64,000 nucleotides of DNA from Thiothrix phosphatis (lineage in GTDB: Bacteria; Pseudomonadota; Gammaproteobacteria; Thiotrichales; Thiotrichaceae): contig NZ_JAYMYJ010000012.1 of NCBI RefSeq assembly GCF_035668035.1, positions 62,001 through 126,000 of the forward strand, in the 5' to 3' direction. The notes beneath the pieces are model-generated. The model made no database searches. It had not been told where the DNA came from and was given only the letters and a program-made list of their open reading frames with translations. Shown here piece after piece: positions 1 to 7,719 of the stretch. Numbering within the stretch: position 1 is the first letter of the stretch; every line of letters begins with the position of its first letter. A program made the position numbers and the translations under genes.

Positions 1-223
1 TGGGCTGCAACTCCAGCCCGATCAGGAACAGCATCATGACCACGCCAAATTCGGCGAAATGCATGATATGGCCCGCTTCCGTCACCAGCTCGAGGGCGAA
101 CGGGCCGATCAGCGCCCCAGCGATCAAGTAGCCCAGCACTGACCCCAGCCCCAAGCGGGCGGCGATCGGCACAGCGATAACGCCAGCCGCGAGATAAATG
201 AAGGCTTCCTGTAAAAACATCAT
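1..223 (-). CDS. Kef-type K+/H+ antiporter, N-terminal fragment
   Basis: The first 74 residues of a monovalent cation:proton antiporter of the CPA2/KefB-KefC type; the rest lies off the left edge. The visible part starts MMFLQEAFIYLAAG and shows two hydrophobic membrane segments with the family's GxxLGYLIAGxxIGP stretch and the HFAEFGVVMMLFLIGLEL stretch typical of Kef exchangers. Its ATG overlaps the stop of the upstream oxidoreductase as ATGA, so the two are translationally coupled. Known Kef proteins are glutathione-gated potassium efflux systems of the inner membrane that protect against electrophiles; whether this one has the C-terminal RCK/TrkA-N domain cannot be seen. Confidence 0.88.
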   Translation of the reverse strand, partial: MMFLQEAFIYLAAGVIAVPIAARLGLGSVLGYLIAGALIGPFALELVTEAGHIMHFAEFGVVMMLFLIGLELQP

Positions 224-813
224 CCCTCACTCTCCTGCGCCCAATCGTTCAGGTAGGCGGGCGCAGGGTCAAGCGGTGGGATTTCCCGCTGCAAACGTTT
301 CAATACATGCTGGTAGCGTTCTGCATACGTATCAATCACGGCCTCACTCATATTATGTGTGCCGTGGACGGCAAACGGTGGCAGATACGTCATGCCGCAC
401 AAGTTGGCGGTCTGTTCGAATGGGCGCAGCAATTCCCGCAGGGTGAAATGATTGTTGCCTTCCGCGCAATAGGTTTCCCGGCTGCCGCCGACGCTGATGG
501 CATTGAGCAAGCGCTTGCCTTGCAACGACTGGCCTTCATACCCATAGGCAAACCCATGCTCCAGCACCAGATCCTGCCATTCCTTGAGCAACGCGGGTGA
601 GCTGTACCAATAAAGCGGATGTTGGAAAACAATGATGTCATGCTCCAGCAACAACTGCTGCTCACGCGCCACATTCACCATAAAATCGGGGTAAAGTTCA
701 TATAAATCATGCAGGTGCACACCACTCACAGCACGGGCCGCCTTCGCCAGCCGGTACTGAACCCGTGACTTTTCCAAGGCTGGATGGGCAAACAGGATCA
801 GGATCTGGTTCAT
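220..813 (-). CDS. KefF/KefG-like NAD(P)H oxidoreductase
   Basis: A flavodoxin-fold quinone/NAD(P)H oxidoreductase of 197 residues, the size of KefF and KefG, the soluble subunits that bind and activate Kef potassium efflux. Visible features are the N-terminal ILILFAHP strand-loop, the LYPDF motif, FQHPLYWYSSPALLKEW and a GG(S)RE loop that would line the flavin site. The C-terminal LPPFAVHGTH resembles KefF more than KefG, so the exact paralogue is left open. GTG and ATG codons sit at 819, 816 and 813; the ATG at 813 has the best spacing from GAAGG. It overlaps the antiporter gene by four bases. Confidence 0.87.
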   Translation of the reverse strand: MNQILILFAHPALEKSRVQYRLAKAARAVSGVHLHDLYELYPDFMVNVAREQQLLLEHDIIVFQHPLYWYSSPALLKEWQDLVLEHGFAYGYEGQSLQGKRLLNAISVGGSRETYCAEGNNHFTLRELLRPFEQTANLCGMTYLPPFAVHGTHNMSEAVIDTYAERYQHVLKRLQREIPPLDPAPAYLNDWAQESEG

Positions 814-862
814 CATCACCTTCAGGCATATATGGGTTGGATGCGGGAAAACCCCAAACTGT

Positions 863-880
863 CATGGCGCCAACGCCATG
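863..880. other. Short hairpin between divergent genes
   Basis: Perfect 7-bp inverted repeat CATGGCG-ccaa-CGCCATG in the 140-bp space between the kefF-like gene and the small plus-strand gene at 957. It could be an operator or a leader hairpin; nothing in the sequence decides between them. Confidence 0.4.
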
Positions 881-956
881 GCTGCGCTTATTGCATGATG
901 CTGCAATGCAAACAACAATGACCGGGTGACAACATTCAGTCAAGGAGACATACAAA

Positions 957-1148
957 ATGACTACCCCAAACACCGTTGAGCTTGAGCTTATCAACAAACT
1001 GGTCAGTGAAAACGACGACCCCATCGATTTCATCCTGGAACTGCAAAGCTGCCCGGAAACCCGGAACAACCCTGACGCAGCACACCTCGCCATGCAGATT
1101 TGGCAGGAAGCCCGTCAAGGAATGGAGGGTGTCAGCAAAGCAGCATGA
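957..1148 (+). CDS. Small hypothetical protein
   Basis: A 63-residue acidic protein (starts MTTPNTVELELINKLVSEND) that I do not recognise. The start has a strong ribosome binding site (AAGGAG, nine bases upstream of the ATG), which is the main argument that it is real. It has no signal peptide, membrane segment or cysteine pair; one cysteine is present (SCPETRNNPD). Predicted mostly helical. It is alone on the plus strand between the kef pair and sufE, which it meets tail to tail with a 27-bp gap. Confidence 0.6.
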   Translation: MTTPNTVELELINKLVSENDDPIDFILELQSCPETRNNPDAAHLAMQIWQEARQGMEGVSKAA

Positions 1149-1175
1149 CCCTCCCCCCTCCTCCGGAACAGGCCG

Positions 1176-1589
1176 TCACGCCAGTCGGGCGGCTTGTCCC
1201 TTCATCTGTTCGACGATGGCGTAAACGCCCACATGGCGGGTAGGGCTGAGGTTTTCCGCCAGTTGAATCCGGTCGAAAAGCACATCGACATCCATCTCAA
1301 CAATGGCTTGGACACTTTTGCCACTGAACAGATTCACCAGCAGGGCAACCACGCCCTTGATGATGGCGGTGTCGCAATCACCATGAAACAAGACCTTGCC
1401 GGGATGATCCGGGTCGGGTAACGCATTGACCCACACCTGGCTCATGCAGGGCTTTACCCGGTTGCCTTCCGTCTTTTCGGAATCAGGCATCGGCTCCAGC
1501 GCCTCACCCAGTTCGGTCAGATATTGGTAACGCTGTTCCCAATCTTCCAGCAACTCGAAATCGCTGGCGATGTCGTCAATGTCACTCAT
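1176..1589 (-). CDS. sufE: SufE-family cysteine desulfuration protein
   Basis: SufE accepts the persulfide from a cysteine desulfurase (SufS) and passes sulfur to the Fe-S scaffold. The 137-residue length is normal for the family. The acceptor cysteine is C48 in VKPCMSQVW, followed by the conserved HGDCDTAIIKG region and the helical C-terminus ending in the SPTRHVG stretch. It lies 9 bp downstream of sufT on the same strand, so these two probably form a small Fe-S unit detached from a main suf operon, which is not in this window. CsdE is the alternative paralogue name; without csdA/sufS nearby the choice is by resemblance only. Confidence 0.9.
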   Translation of the reverse strand: MSDIDDIASDFELLEDWEQRYQYLTELGEALEPMPDSEKTEGNRVKPCMSQVWVNALPDPDHPGKVLFHGDCDTAIIKGVVALLVNLFSGKSVQAIVEMDVDVLFDRIQLAENLSPTRHVGVYAIVEQMKGQAARLA

Positions 1590-1598
1590 GGGGATTCC

Positions 1599-1976
1599 CT
1601 AGAACATGTCCAATTGCAGGCGGGCGTCTTCACTCATGCGGGATGGGTCCCAGGGAGGGTCCCACACCAGATCCACCTCAACATCATTGACCTGGACAAT
1701 GGAACGGGCCGCCGCTTCGACACTGGCGGGCAAACTTCCGGCAACCGGGCAACCGGGGCTGGTCAGGGTCATGCGGATGTGGACATTGTTGCCGTCATCC
1801 ACGTCCAACCCGTAGATCAGGCCTAGCTCGTAGATATTGACCGGAATTTCCGGATCATAGACTTGGCGGACAGCATCAATGACGGCGTTTTTCAGCCACT
1901 CACGCCGCGCCGCCTGTTGCGGATCGGCAAGTGGTTCCGCCCCCTTGCTCTTGTGGAAAGATGGCAACTTGAACAT
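1599..1976 (-). CDS. sufT: SufT-type Fe-S assembly protein (DUF59/MIP18)
   Basis: A 125-residue MIP18/DUF59 protein. The family assists maturation of Fe-S proteins, usually next to suf genes. Visible signatures are YDPEIPVNIYELGLIY, the TLTSPGCPVAG loop with conserved cysteine C76, and the C-terminal VWDPPW(D)PSRMSEDAR. An upstream in-frame TTG at 1994 would add six residues; the ATG at 1976 is preferred because GGAG stands eight bases before it. It is followed after 9 bp by sufE, which supports a shared role. Cytoplasmic; no metal-binding cluster of its own is evident beyond the single cysteine. Confidence 0.9.
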   Translation of the reverse strand: MFKLPSFHKSKGAEPLADPQQAARREWLKNAVIDAVRQVYDPEIPVNIYELGLIYGLDVDDGNNVHIRMTLTSPGCPVAGSLPASVEAAARSIVQVNDVEVDLVWDPPWDPSRMSEDARLQLDMF

Positions 1977-2070
1977 CAATGGGACTCCGGCCAATAATAG
2001 TTGAGTTGTTCAGTTGGAATATAGTGGCGGGCAACGCTGGACTGCAAATAAGCACGCAATCACCATTACA

Positions 2071-2931
2071 TTACACGGCATACTCCACCACCAGCCGGAA
2101 CTCGCCGCCGGGTGCCACTTCCACCACATCATCGCCCGCATTGGCCGTTTCGACGCAAATGAACCGCAGGTAATCATCATCCAGCAAGTCGCCCATTTCC
2201 GCCGCGATTTTCGCCCACGGGTTCCAGACCACCGCCGTTTTGTTGCCGCTGGAGGCAATACGGATTTGACGCTGTCCGGCTGTATCCACAACCGTCAGCG
2301 CGGGCGGAACATCCAGATAAACACGATCCACTTCCGCACTGACCGTCACTGCGCCATCCTGCTGCCGGACAGCGCCATTTGCGCCCGCCGCCTTGTCGAT
2401 ATAATGCGCGCCTTCCAGCCCCAGCACTTGCGTTTGGGCAATGTCGCCCACTGCAAAATAGGTGTGCAGCGCCTGCGTGATGGAAAACGCCTGCGAGCCA
2501 ACGTTGCGGGTCACCAAAGCCAGTTGCAGGGTGGTGCCGACAGTGATCGCCAGCTCCAGCCCGAAACGGTATGGCCAGATCGCCAGCGTCTCGGCAGAGG
2601 ATTCCAGCCCCAGCCGCACTTGCGTAGCGCCCTCAGCGGTTTCCGCCGTCGCCAGCACCTTCCACATGCGGGTGCGCGCCAAGCCATGCGCGGGGCGGCC
2701 TTTGCCTTCCGGGTCAGGGCCAAACCACGGCCAGCAAATGGGGATGCCGCCTTTGATCGCCTTGCCTTCCTGGTAATACGCCCCGTTGCTGGCGAATAAA
2801 ACGTCCGTGGTGCCTTTCGGCTTGAATGACAACACTTGCCCGGCGTACACCGAAATCAGTGCATCCGCATGCCCGTTGCTGACGTTGATCATCGGCAAGC
2901 CGCCGTGGCCTGTTGTGTGGGCAATCGTCAT
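2071..2931 (-). CDS. D-hexose-6-phosphate mutarotase (YeaD family)
   Basis: An aldose-1-epimerase-like beta-sandwich protein of 286 residues, interconverting alpha and beta anomers of hexose 6-phosphates. The family marks are GGIPICWPWFGP, the HGLART(R)xW motif with the probable catalytic histidine, the QALHTYFAVGDI segment with the second histidine, and a late VVWNPW/DDYxRFICVE region with the likely glutamate. Start taken as MTIAHTTG; the in-frame upstream codon at 3003 would run into cydC. It sits 34 bp downstream of cydC on the same strand and may be read through from it, although no functional link to cytochrome bd is known. Confidence 0.88.
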   Translation of the reverse strand: MTIAHTTGHGGLPMINVSNGHADALISVYAGQVLSFKPKGTTDVLFASNGAYYQEGKAIKGGIPICWPWFGPDPEGKGRPAHGLARTRMWKVLATAETAEGATQVRLGLESSAETLAIWPYRFGLELAITVGTTLQLALVTRNVGSQAFSITQALHTYFAVGDIAQTQVLGLEGAHYIDKAAGANGAVRQQDGAVTVSAEVDRVYLDVPPALTVVDTAGQRQIRIASSGNKTAVVWNPWAKIAAEMGDLLDDDYLRFICVETANAGDDVVEVAPGGEFRLVVEYAV

Positions 2932-2965
2932 GGTGCGAACCCTGTCGTTGTTAATAGCAGGCGCA

Positions 2966-4612
2966 TCATAACGTAAATACGTTATCCATTGCCTCCAATC
3001 CATGCCGCCGATGGGTGATCAGCAGCAGGCTTTGCCCGGTGCTTTCAACATGCGCAAGGATATTTGCCATCACCTGTGCTGCGGCTTCCGCATCCAGCCC
3101 TTCAGTGGGTTCGTCAAGGATCAGCAAGGACGCCGGTTTGAGCAATGCCCGCGCAATCACCACCCGTTTGGCTTGCCCACCGGAAAGGCGCACACCCGTT
3201 TCGCCTACCCACGTCGCATACCCTTGCGGCTGTTGGCTGATGAAATCATGGATCAGTGCGGTGCGGCACACCGCGTCCAGCTCTGCTTCCGTCGCATCAC
3301 GCTTTGCCAGCAACAGGTTGTCGCGGAGGGTGGCATTGAACAGATGGGTTTGCTGCGGCACAACGGCGATGCGCTCGCGCAAGGCTTCGCCGCTGTAACG
3401 GGCCAACGGGACACCAGCCAACAACAGCTCCCCTTCCGTCGGGTCGCGGAAACGTAGCAACAGGCTGGTCAAGGTGCTTTTGCCTGCGCCGGTTGCGCCG
3501 ACAACGGCGAGTTTGTGGCCTTGCGGGAAATCCAGCGTCAGATGTTGCAGGGCGGATGTTGCCTCTGCGTGGTAGCGGAAGCCCAGATTTCGCAGGCTGA
3601 AATCCAGCCGCTGCGGCACGGCTTCAGGGTTGGCAGGTTCGACAACGGCGGGCAACTCATCGGCAAGCCCGAAAATACGTCGCGCTGCCGCCAGCGTTTC
3701 CCCCAAGGACTGGAACGCCAATGGCAACGGCAACACCGCCTCGAAACTCGCCAGCGCGAACAGTGCCAGCATCGTCAAGTCCGGTGGGGCGATGGTTTTA
3801 TCCGCCACCAACGGAATCGCCGACAGCAACATGGCCCACATGGCAAGATTTGCACACAAACCCAATGCGCCTTGGGCAACACCATTCAAACGGCTCAAGG
3901 TTTGCTGTTGTCCCGCCAATGCCCGTGACAGGTGGCGGATGTGGGCAGCATGGGCATCCGCCGCGCCATACACCAGCAATTCCCCCATCCCCTGCAAGTC
4001 GTTGACCAACGCAGCGCGCAACTGTGCCGACGTTTCCACCATCTGTTTGCCGGTATCATGCCCCCAGCGGTTCATTAGCCACGGGATCAGCCCCCCCGCC
4101 ACCAGCAGCAAGTCCAATTCCACCAACGCCAACAGCGGGTGGTAGAACAGCAGTGCCACCACAAACACCAGCGTTGCCAACACCGCCACCGCTACCGGAA
4201 CCAGCAAGCGCAGGTACATATTGTTCAGCGTGTCGATGTCCGCACGGATACGGCTCAACACGTCGCCACTGCGGTAATTTTCCAGCACCGCAGGCGCAAG
4301 CGGTTCAATGTGCTGGTAAAACCACACCCGCAATTCCGCCAGGATGCGGAACGTCGCCTCATGCGTCACCAAGCGTTCCCCATAACGCCCCGCTGTGCGC
4401 ACAATCGCTGCCAGCCGGATAAGGGCGGACGGGGTGAAATAGTTCATCGTCACCCCGGCAACGCCCGCCATCGCCATCGCAGTGATGAACCAACCCGACA
4501 CCGCCATCAGCCCCACATTCGCCAACAAGGTAATGAAGGCAAGGAAAATCCCCAACGCCATCCATTGCCAGTACGGTTTGAACAGGCGCAGCAAACGCAG
4601 CAAGTCATTCAT
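2966..4612 (-). CDS. cydC: Thiol reductant ABC exporter subunit CydC
   Basis: Fused membrane/ATPase half-transporter of 548 residues. CydDC exports cysteine and glutathione to the periplasm and is needed to assemble cytochrome bd. Six membrane helices fill roughly residues 10-300; the ATPase domain shows Walker A GATGAGKST near residue 370, the signature LSGGQAKR near 475 and Walker B LLILDEPTEG near 498, followed by the H-loop ITHRR. It overlaps cydD by four bases (ATGA), the usual cydDC arrangement. The pairing and its place behind cydABX distinguish it from other exporters with the same fold. Confidence 0.94.
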   Translation of the reverse strand: MNDLLRLLRLFKPYWQWMALGIFLAFITLLANVGLMAVSGWFITAMAMAGVAGVTMNYFTPSALIRLAAIVRTAGRYGERLVTHEATFRILAELRVWFYQHIEPLAPAVLENYRSGDVLSRIRADIDTLNNMYLRLLVPVAVAVLATLVFVVALLFYHPLLALVELDLLLVAGGLIPWLMNRWGHDTGKQMVETSAQLRAALVNDLQGMGELLVYGAADAHAAHIRHLSRALAGQQQTLSRLNGVAQGALGLCANLAMWAMLLSAIPLVADKTIAPPDLTMLALFALASFEAVLPLPLAFQSLGETLAAARRIFGLADELPAVVEPANPEAVPQRLDFSLRNLGFRYHAEATSALQHLTLDFPQGHKLAVVGATGAGKSTLTSLLLRFRDPTEGELLLAGVPLARYSGEALRERIAVVPQQTHLFNATLRDNLLLAKRDATEAELDAVCRTALIHDFISQQPQGYATWVGETGVRLSGGQAKRVVIARALLKPASLLILDEPTEGLDAEAAAQVMANILAHVESTGQSLLLITHRRHGLEAMDNVFTL

Positions 4613-6387
4613 GCTTCACCCCCGTAAGCGTGCAGCATTTGGCGGTAATGTGCTGAATGGGTTTGCAATTCGGCGTGTGTGCCCGTCGCCACCACTTGCC
4701 CGTTAGCCAGCACAGCGATGCAATCCGCATCCTGCACTGTGCGCAAACGGTGGGCAACCATCACCAACGTGCGCCCGCTTGCCAGTTGCCGTACCCCGGC
4801 GTGGACGAGGGTTTCGCTGTCCTGATCCAGATTGGCGGTGGCTTCGTCGAGGATCACCAAGGGCGCATCCTTGAGGAATGCCCGTGCCAGTGCAAGCCGT
4901 TGGATTTGCCCACCGGAAAGCCCTTGCCCCGCCTCACCCACCACCGTGCCGTAGCCTTGCGGCAGCTTGACGATGAATTCATCGGCGTAGGCTTGTTGCG
5001 CGGCGGCTTGCATTTGCTCCAGCGTAGCTTGCGGATTGCCAAGGCGGATATTGTCGGCAATCGTGCCAGGGAACAATTGCGGTTTTTGCGGCAACCATGC
5101 CAGTTGCTTGCGCCATGTGTCCGGTGCGATCTCCGCCAGCGGCGTATCACCGACAAGGATTTGCCCGCTTTGCGGTTGCAGGAAGCCCATCAGCAGGTGG
5201 ATAAGCGTGGTTTTGCCAGAGCCGCTTGCGCCAACGATGGCGAGGGTTTTGCCTGCGGGGATGTCAAGGGTCAGGTTGGTGAGGGCGGGGCGGTGGTCGG
5301 GGTAGGTGAAGGCGACGTTTAAAAATTTCACTCCGAACATCCCCCCCATCCCTAACCCTTCCCCCGCAAGGGGGGAAGGGGGCAAGAGAGAAGAAGGGGG
5401 ATTCAACACCTCAACCATCCGCTCCGCCGCGCCGATTGCCGCCATCCGTGCATGGTATTGCGTCCCCATATTACGCAGCGGCAGGTAGAACTCCGGGGCA
5501 AGCAGCAGCACGAAAAAGCCGTGGAAAAACAGCATTTCCCCCCAAAACAGGCGAAAACCGATGAACACCGCAATCAGCGCGATGCTGACTGTGGCAAGGA
5601 ATTCCAGCGCGAACGAGGACAGGAACGCCACCCGCAACACCGATAGGGTGCTTTCACGGTACTGGTCAGCAATTTGCGCCACCACCTGTGCTTCGCGGCG
5701 GCTGGCATTGAACAGTTTCAAGGTGGTCAAACCCTGAATCACATCGAGGAAATGCGCACTCATGCGGGCGAGTTGCCGCCATTGCTGCTGGTTGCGCTTT
5801 TCCGTGCCTTTGCCGATCAGGATCATAAATACCGGAATCAAAGGTGCGGTCACGACCATCACCACGGCGGATAACCAGTCATTGCCCGCCACCACCACCA
5901 CCAGCATCGCTAACGGCACGAGCGCGACCAAGGACATGGCGGGGATGTAACGGGCGTAATAGGCTTCGAGGGCCTCCACCCCGTCGCTGAGGGTGTTGAT
6001 AAGGTCGCCAGAGCGTTCACCCGTCAACCACGCAGGCCCCAGTTGCTGTACCCGCTGGTAAAGTTGCTCGCGGATGGCGAGTTTCACTTGCACGGCGGCG
6101 TGGAAAGCCGCTTGTTCTGATGCCCACGCCAACCCGGCACGCAGCAGGAAAATTGCCAGCATCCCCCACAGCCACGGCATGACATCTGCCAGTGTGGCTT
6201 GTTGGAACACCACTGCGTTGACAGTGCTTGCCATTAACCACGCCTGCATAATCAGCAGTAAGCCTGCACTCAGGCCAATGGTGACCGCCGCTTTCAGCCA
6301 GAAACCGGCATGGGTTTTCCAGCCTGTCAGGGCAGCGGTAATGGCAGGGGCTGGTTGCTGGGGCTTGGGTTGGGCGGGTGTTGTCAT
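4609..6387 (-). CDS. cydD: Thiol reductant ABC exporter subunit CydD
   Basis: The partner of CydC, 592 residues, six membrane helices then an ATPase domain with Walker A GASGSGKTT near residue 383, LSGGQIQR near 487 and Walker B LVILDEATANLD near 507. The order cydD-cydC and the overlap match other proteobacteria. Unusual: the linker between the membrane and ATPase domains carries about 20 extra residues rich in Pro and Gly (PPSPLAGEGLGMGG), encoded by a palindromic repeat-like DNA segment at about 5344-5402. The reading frame stays open and both ATPase motifs are intact, so the protein is probably functional. Start ATG has only a weak ribosome binding site. Confidence 0.94.
   Translation of the reverse strand: MTTPAQPKPQQPAPAITAALTGWKTHAGFWLKAAVTIGLSAGLLLIMQAWLMASTVNAVVFQQATLADVMPWLWGMLAIFLLRAGLAWASEQAAFHAAVQVKLAIREQLYQRVQQLGPAWLTGERSGDLINTLSDGVEALEAYYARYIPAMSLVALVPLAMLVVVVAGNDWLSAVVMVVTAPLIPVFMILIGKGTEKRNQQQWRQLARMSAHFLDVIQGLTTLKLFNASRREAQVVAQIADQYRESTLSVLRVAFLSSFALEFLATVSIALIAVFIGFRLFWGEMLFFHGFFVLLLAPEFYLPLRNMGTQYHARMAAIGAAERMVEVLNPPSSLLPPSPLAGEGLGMGGMFGVKFLNVAFTYPDHRPALTNLTLDIPAGKTLAIVGASGSGKTTLIHLLMGFLQPQSGQILVGDTPLAEIAPDTWRKQLAWLPQKPQLFPGTIADNIRLGNPQATLEQMQAAAQQAYADEFIVKLPQGYGTVVGEAGQGLSGGQIQRLALARAFLKDAPLVILDEATANLDQDSETLVHAGVRQLASGRTLVMVAHRLRTVQDADCIAVLANGQVVATGTHAELQTHSAHYRQMLHAYGGEA
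5344..5402. repeat. Palindromic repeat-like insert inside cydD
   Basis: GC-rich segment with a stem CCCTTCCCCC (5356-5365), loop gcaa and the complementary G-rich arm (5370-5380, one extra G). It resembles the small dispersed intergenic repeats found in many proteobacteria whose translation gives Pro-Leu-Ala-Gly-Glu-Gly strings. Here it lies in frame inside cydD. I saw no second copy in this window. Confidence 0.55.
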
Positions 6388-6407
6388 GGGTTTATCGCTT
6401 ACAGATG

Positions 6408-6434
6408 AAAAGGGAGAGCATTGCCCTCCCTTTT
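6408..6434 (-). terminator. Hairpin between cydX and cydD
   Basis: AAAAGGGAG and CTCCCTTTT form a 9-bp stem with a 9-base loop, and the minus-strand arm ends in TTTT. It may partly stop cydABX transcripts ahead of cydDC, giving more oxidase than exporter message. Confidence 0.55.
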
Positions 6435-6452
6435 GACAGCAGGTGTTACCCC

Positions 6453-6554
6453 TTACTCATCCGCATCCAGCCCGTTGAGTTCCAACCACATCACGTTGAT
6501 GATGCCGAACGCACAAGCCAGCAATACGCCGAGAATCCAGGCGAAATACCACAT
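6453..6554 (-). CDS. cydX: Cytochrome bd oxidase small subunit CydX
   Basis: A 33-residue single-helix membrane peptide, reading MWYFAWILGVLLACAFGI and ending in the acidic LDADE. CydX/YbgT peptides are this size, start MWYF(A/T)WILG and carry a conserved glutamate in the region after the helix (NVMWLELN here). CydX binds CydA and stabilises the haems of cytochrome bd-I. GGAGGT eight or so bases before the ATG is a strong ribosome binding site. It lies 12 bp downstream of cydB, the standard position, and is easily missed because of its length. Confidence 0.93.
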   Translation of the reverse strand: MWYFAWILGVLLACAFGIINVMWLELNGLDADE

Positions 6555-6566
6555 AATCGTACCTCC

Positions 6567-7709
6567 TTAGTAAACGGCGTGATCGTTGTCACGGATAAAC
6601 TTGACCGTGATCTTGCCCCACAGCTGCTTGTAGCACCAGATGGTGTAGATCAGGATGATCGGCACAAAAATCAGCGCCGCCCAGAACATAATCGCCAGTG
6701 TCAGATGGCTGGAAGAAGAATCCCAGATCGTCAAACTATGGCTCGGGTTCAGGCTGGAAGGCATCACGAACGGGAACAAGGAAACCCCAGCCGTCATGAT
6801 AACCCCGATCACGCTCAGGGAGCTGTGCAGGAAACTCAGCACCGGGCGATTCTTGCCAGCCAGCAGCAGCACCCCGAATGCACCCAGGAAGCCTGCCAAA
6901 GGCGCGGCAATCGCCAGCGGATGATGACCATAATTCGCCAGCCACGCACCCGCCATCGGCACCACCGTTTTCGCCACCGGATTAGGCAGCGACTGGTGTG
7001 AAGGCTCCTGGGTAATGGCAAAACCATCAATCCCTGCCCACAGCCAGATACCGGCCAGACCAAAGGTGATCAGGACTCCCATGGCAGTCAGTTGCGCTGC
7101 TTTGCGCGAACGTTGATAAACTGCTTCGTCAGTACGCATCATCAGGTAGGTCGCCCCCTGCATCATAAACATCAGCAGGCTGACCAGACCCGCCAGCACA
7201 GCAAACGGGTGGAACAGGGCAAACAATGAGCCATGGGTTTTGATGCGCAGGAATTCATCAAACTCGAACGGCACACCCAGCAACAGATTGCCAAACGCCA
7301 CCCCGATCACCAGCGGCGGAATAATGCCCGCAGCCACCAGGCCCCAGTCCCAGGTATTGCGCCAACGCGAGTCAGCAATTTTGGAACGGTAGTCAAACCC
7401 GACCGGGCGGAAAAACAGCGAGAACAACGTCAACACCAACGCCCAGTAGAAGGTCGAAAACGACGCGCCAAAGGTAATCGGCCATGCGGCAAAAATTGCC
7501 CCTGCCGCCAAAATCAACCACACCTGATTGCCGTCCCAATGCGGCGCAATCGTGTTGATGGCAACCCGGCGTTCCTCGTCGGTTTTTCCGACCACGCGCA
7601 GCAATGCACCCACGCCCATGTCAAAACCATCGGTCAAGGCAAAGCCGATGAACAAGATGCCAACCAGTACCCACCAGATGACTTTCAGTGTTTCATAATC
7701 AAAAATCAT
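6567..7709 (-). CDS. cydB: Cytochrome bd ubiquinol oxidase subunit II
   Basis: Subunit II of the bd-type quinol oxidase, 380 residues, about eight to nine membrane helices. Family signatures visible are the start MIFDYETLKVIWWVLVG, ALTDGFDMGVGAL, the IAPHWDGNQVWLI segment and FRPVGFDYRSK. It has no catalytic haem ligands itself but pairs with CydA in the inner membrane. It follows cydA after 10 bp and precedes cydX after 12 bp, so the three are one transcript. Length and motifs are those of the E. coli type rather than the cyanide-insensitive CioB type. Confidence 0.96.
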   Translation of the reverse strand: MIFDYETLKVIWWVLVGILFIGFALTDGFDMGVGALLRVVGKTDEERRVAINTIAPHWDGNQVWLILAAGAIFAAWPITFGASFSTFYWALVLTLFSLFFRPVGFDYRSKIADSRWRNTWDWGLVAAGIIPPLVIGVAFGNLLLGVPFEFDEFLRIKTHGSLFALFHPFAVLAGLVSLLMFMMQGATYLMMRTDEAVYQRSRKAAQLTAMGVLITFGLAGIWLWAGIDGFAITQEPSHQSLPNPVAKTVVPMAGAWLANYGHHPLAIAAPLAGFLGAFGVLLLAGKNRPVLSFLHSSLSVIGVIMTAGVSLFPFVMPSSLNPSHSLTIWDSSSSHLTLAIMFWAALIFVPIILIYTIWCYKQLWGKITVKFIRDNDHAVY

Positions 7710-7719
7710 GGTTTGCCCC

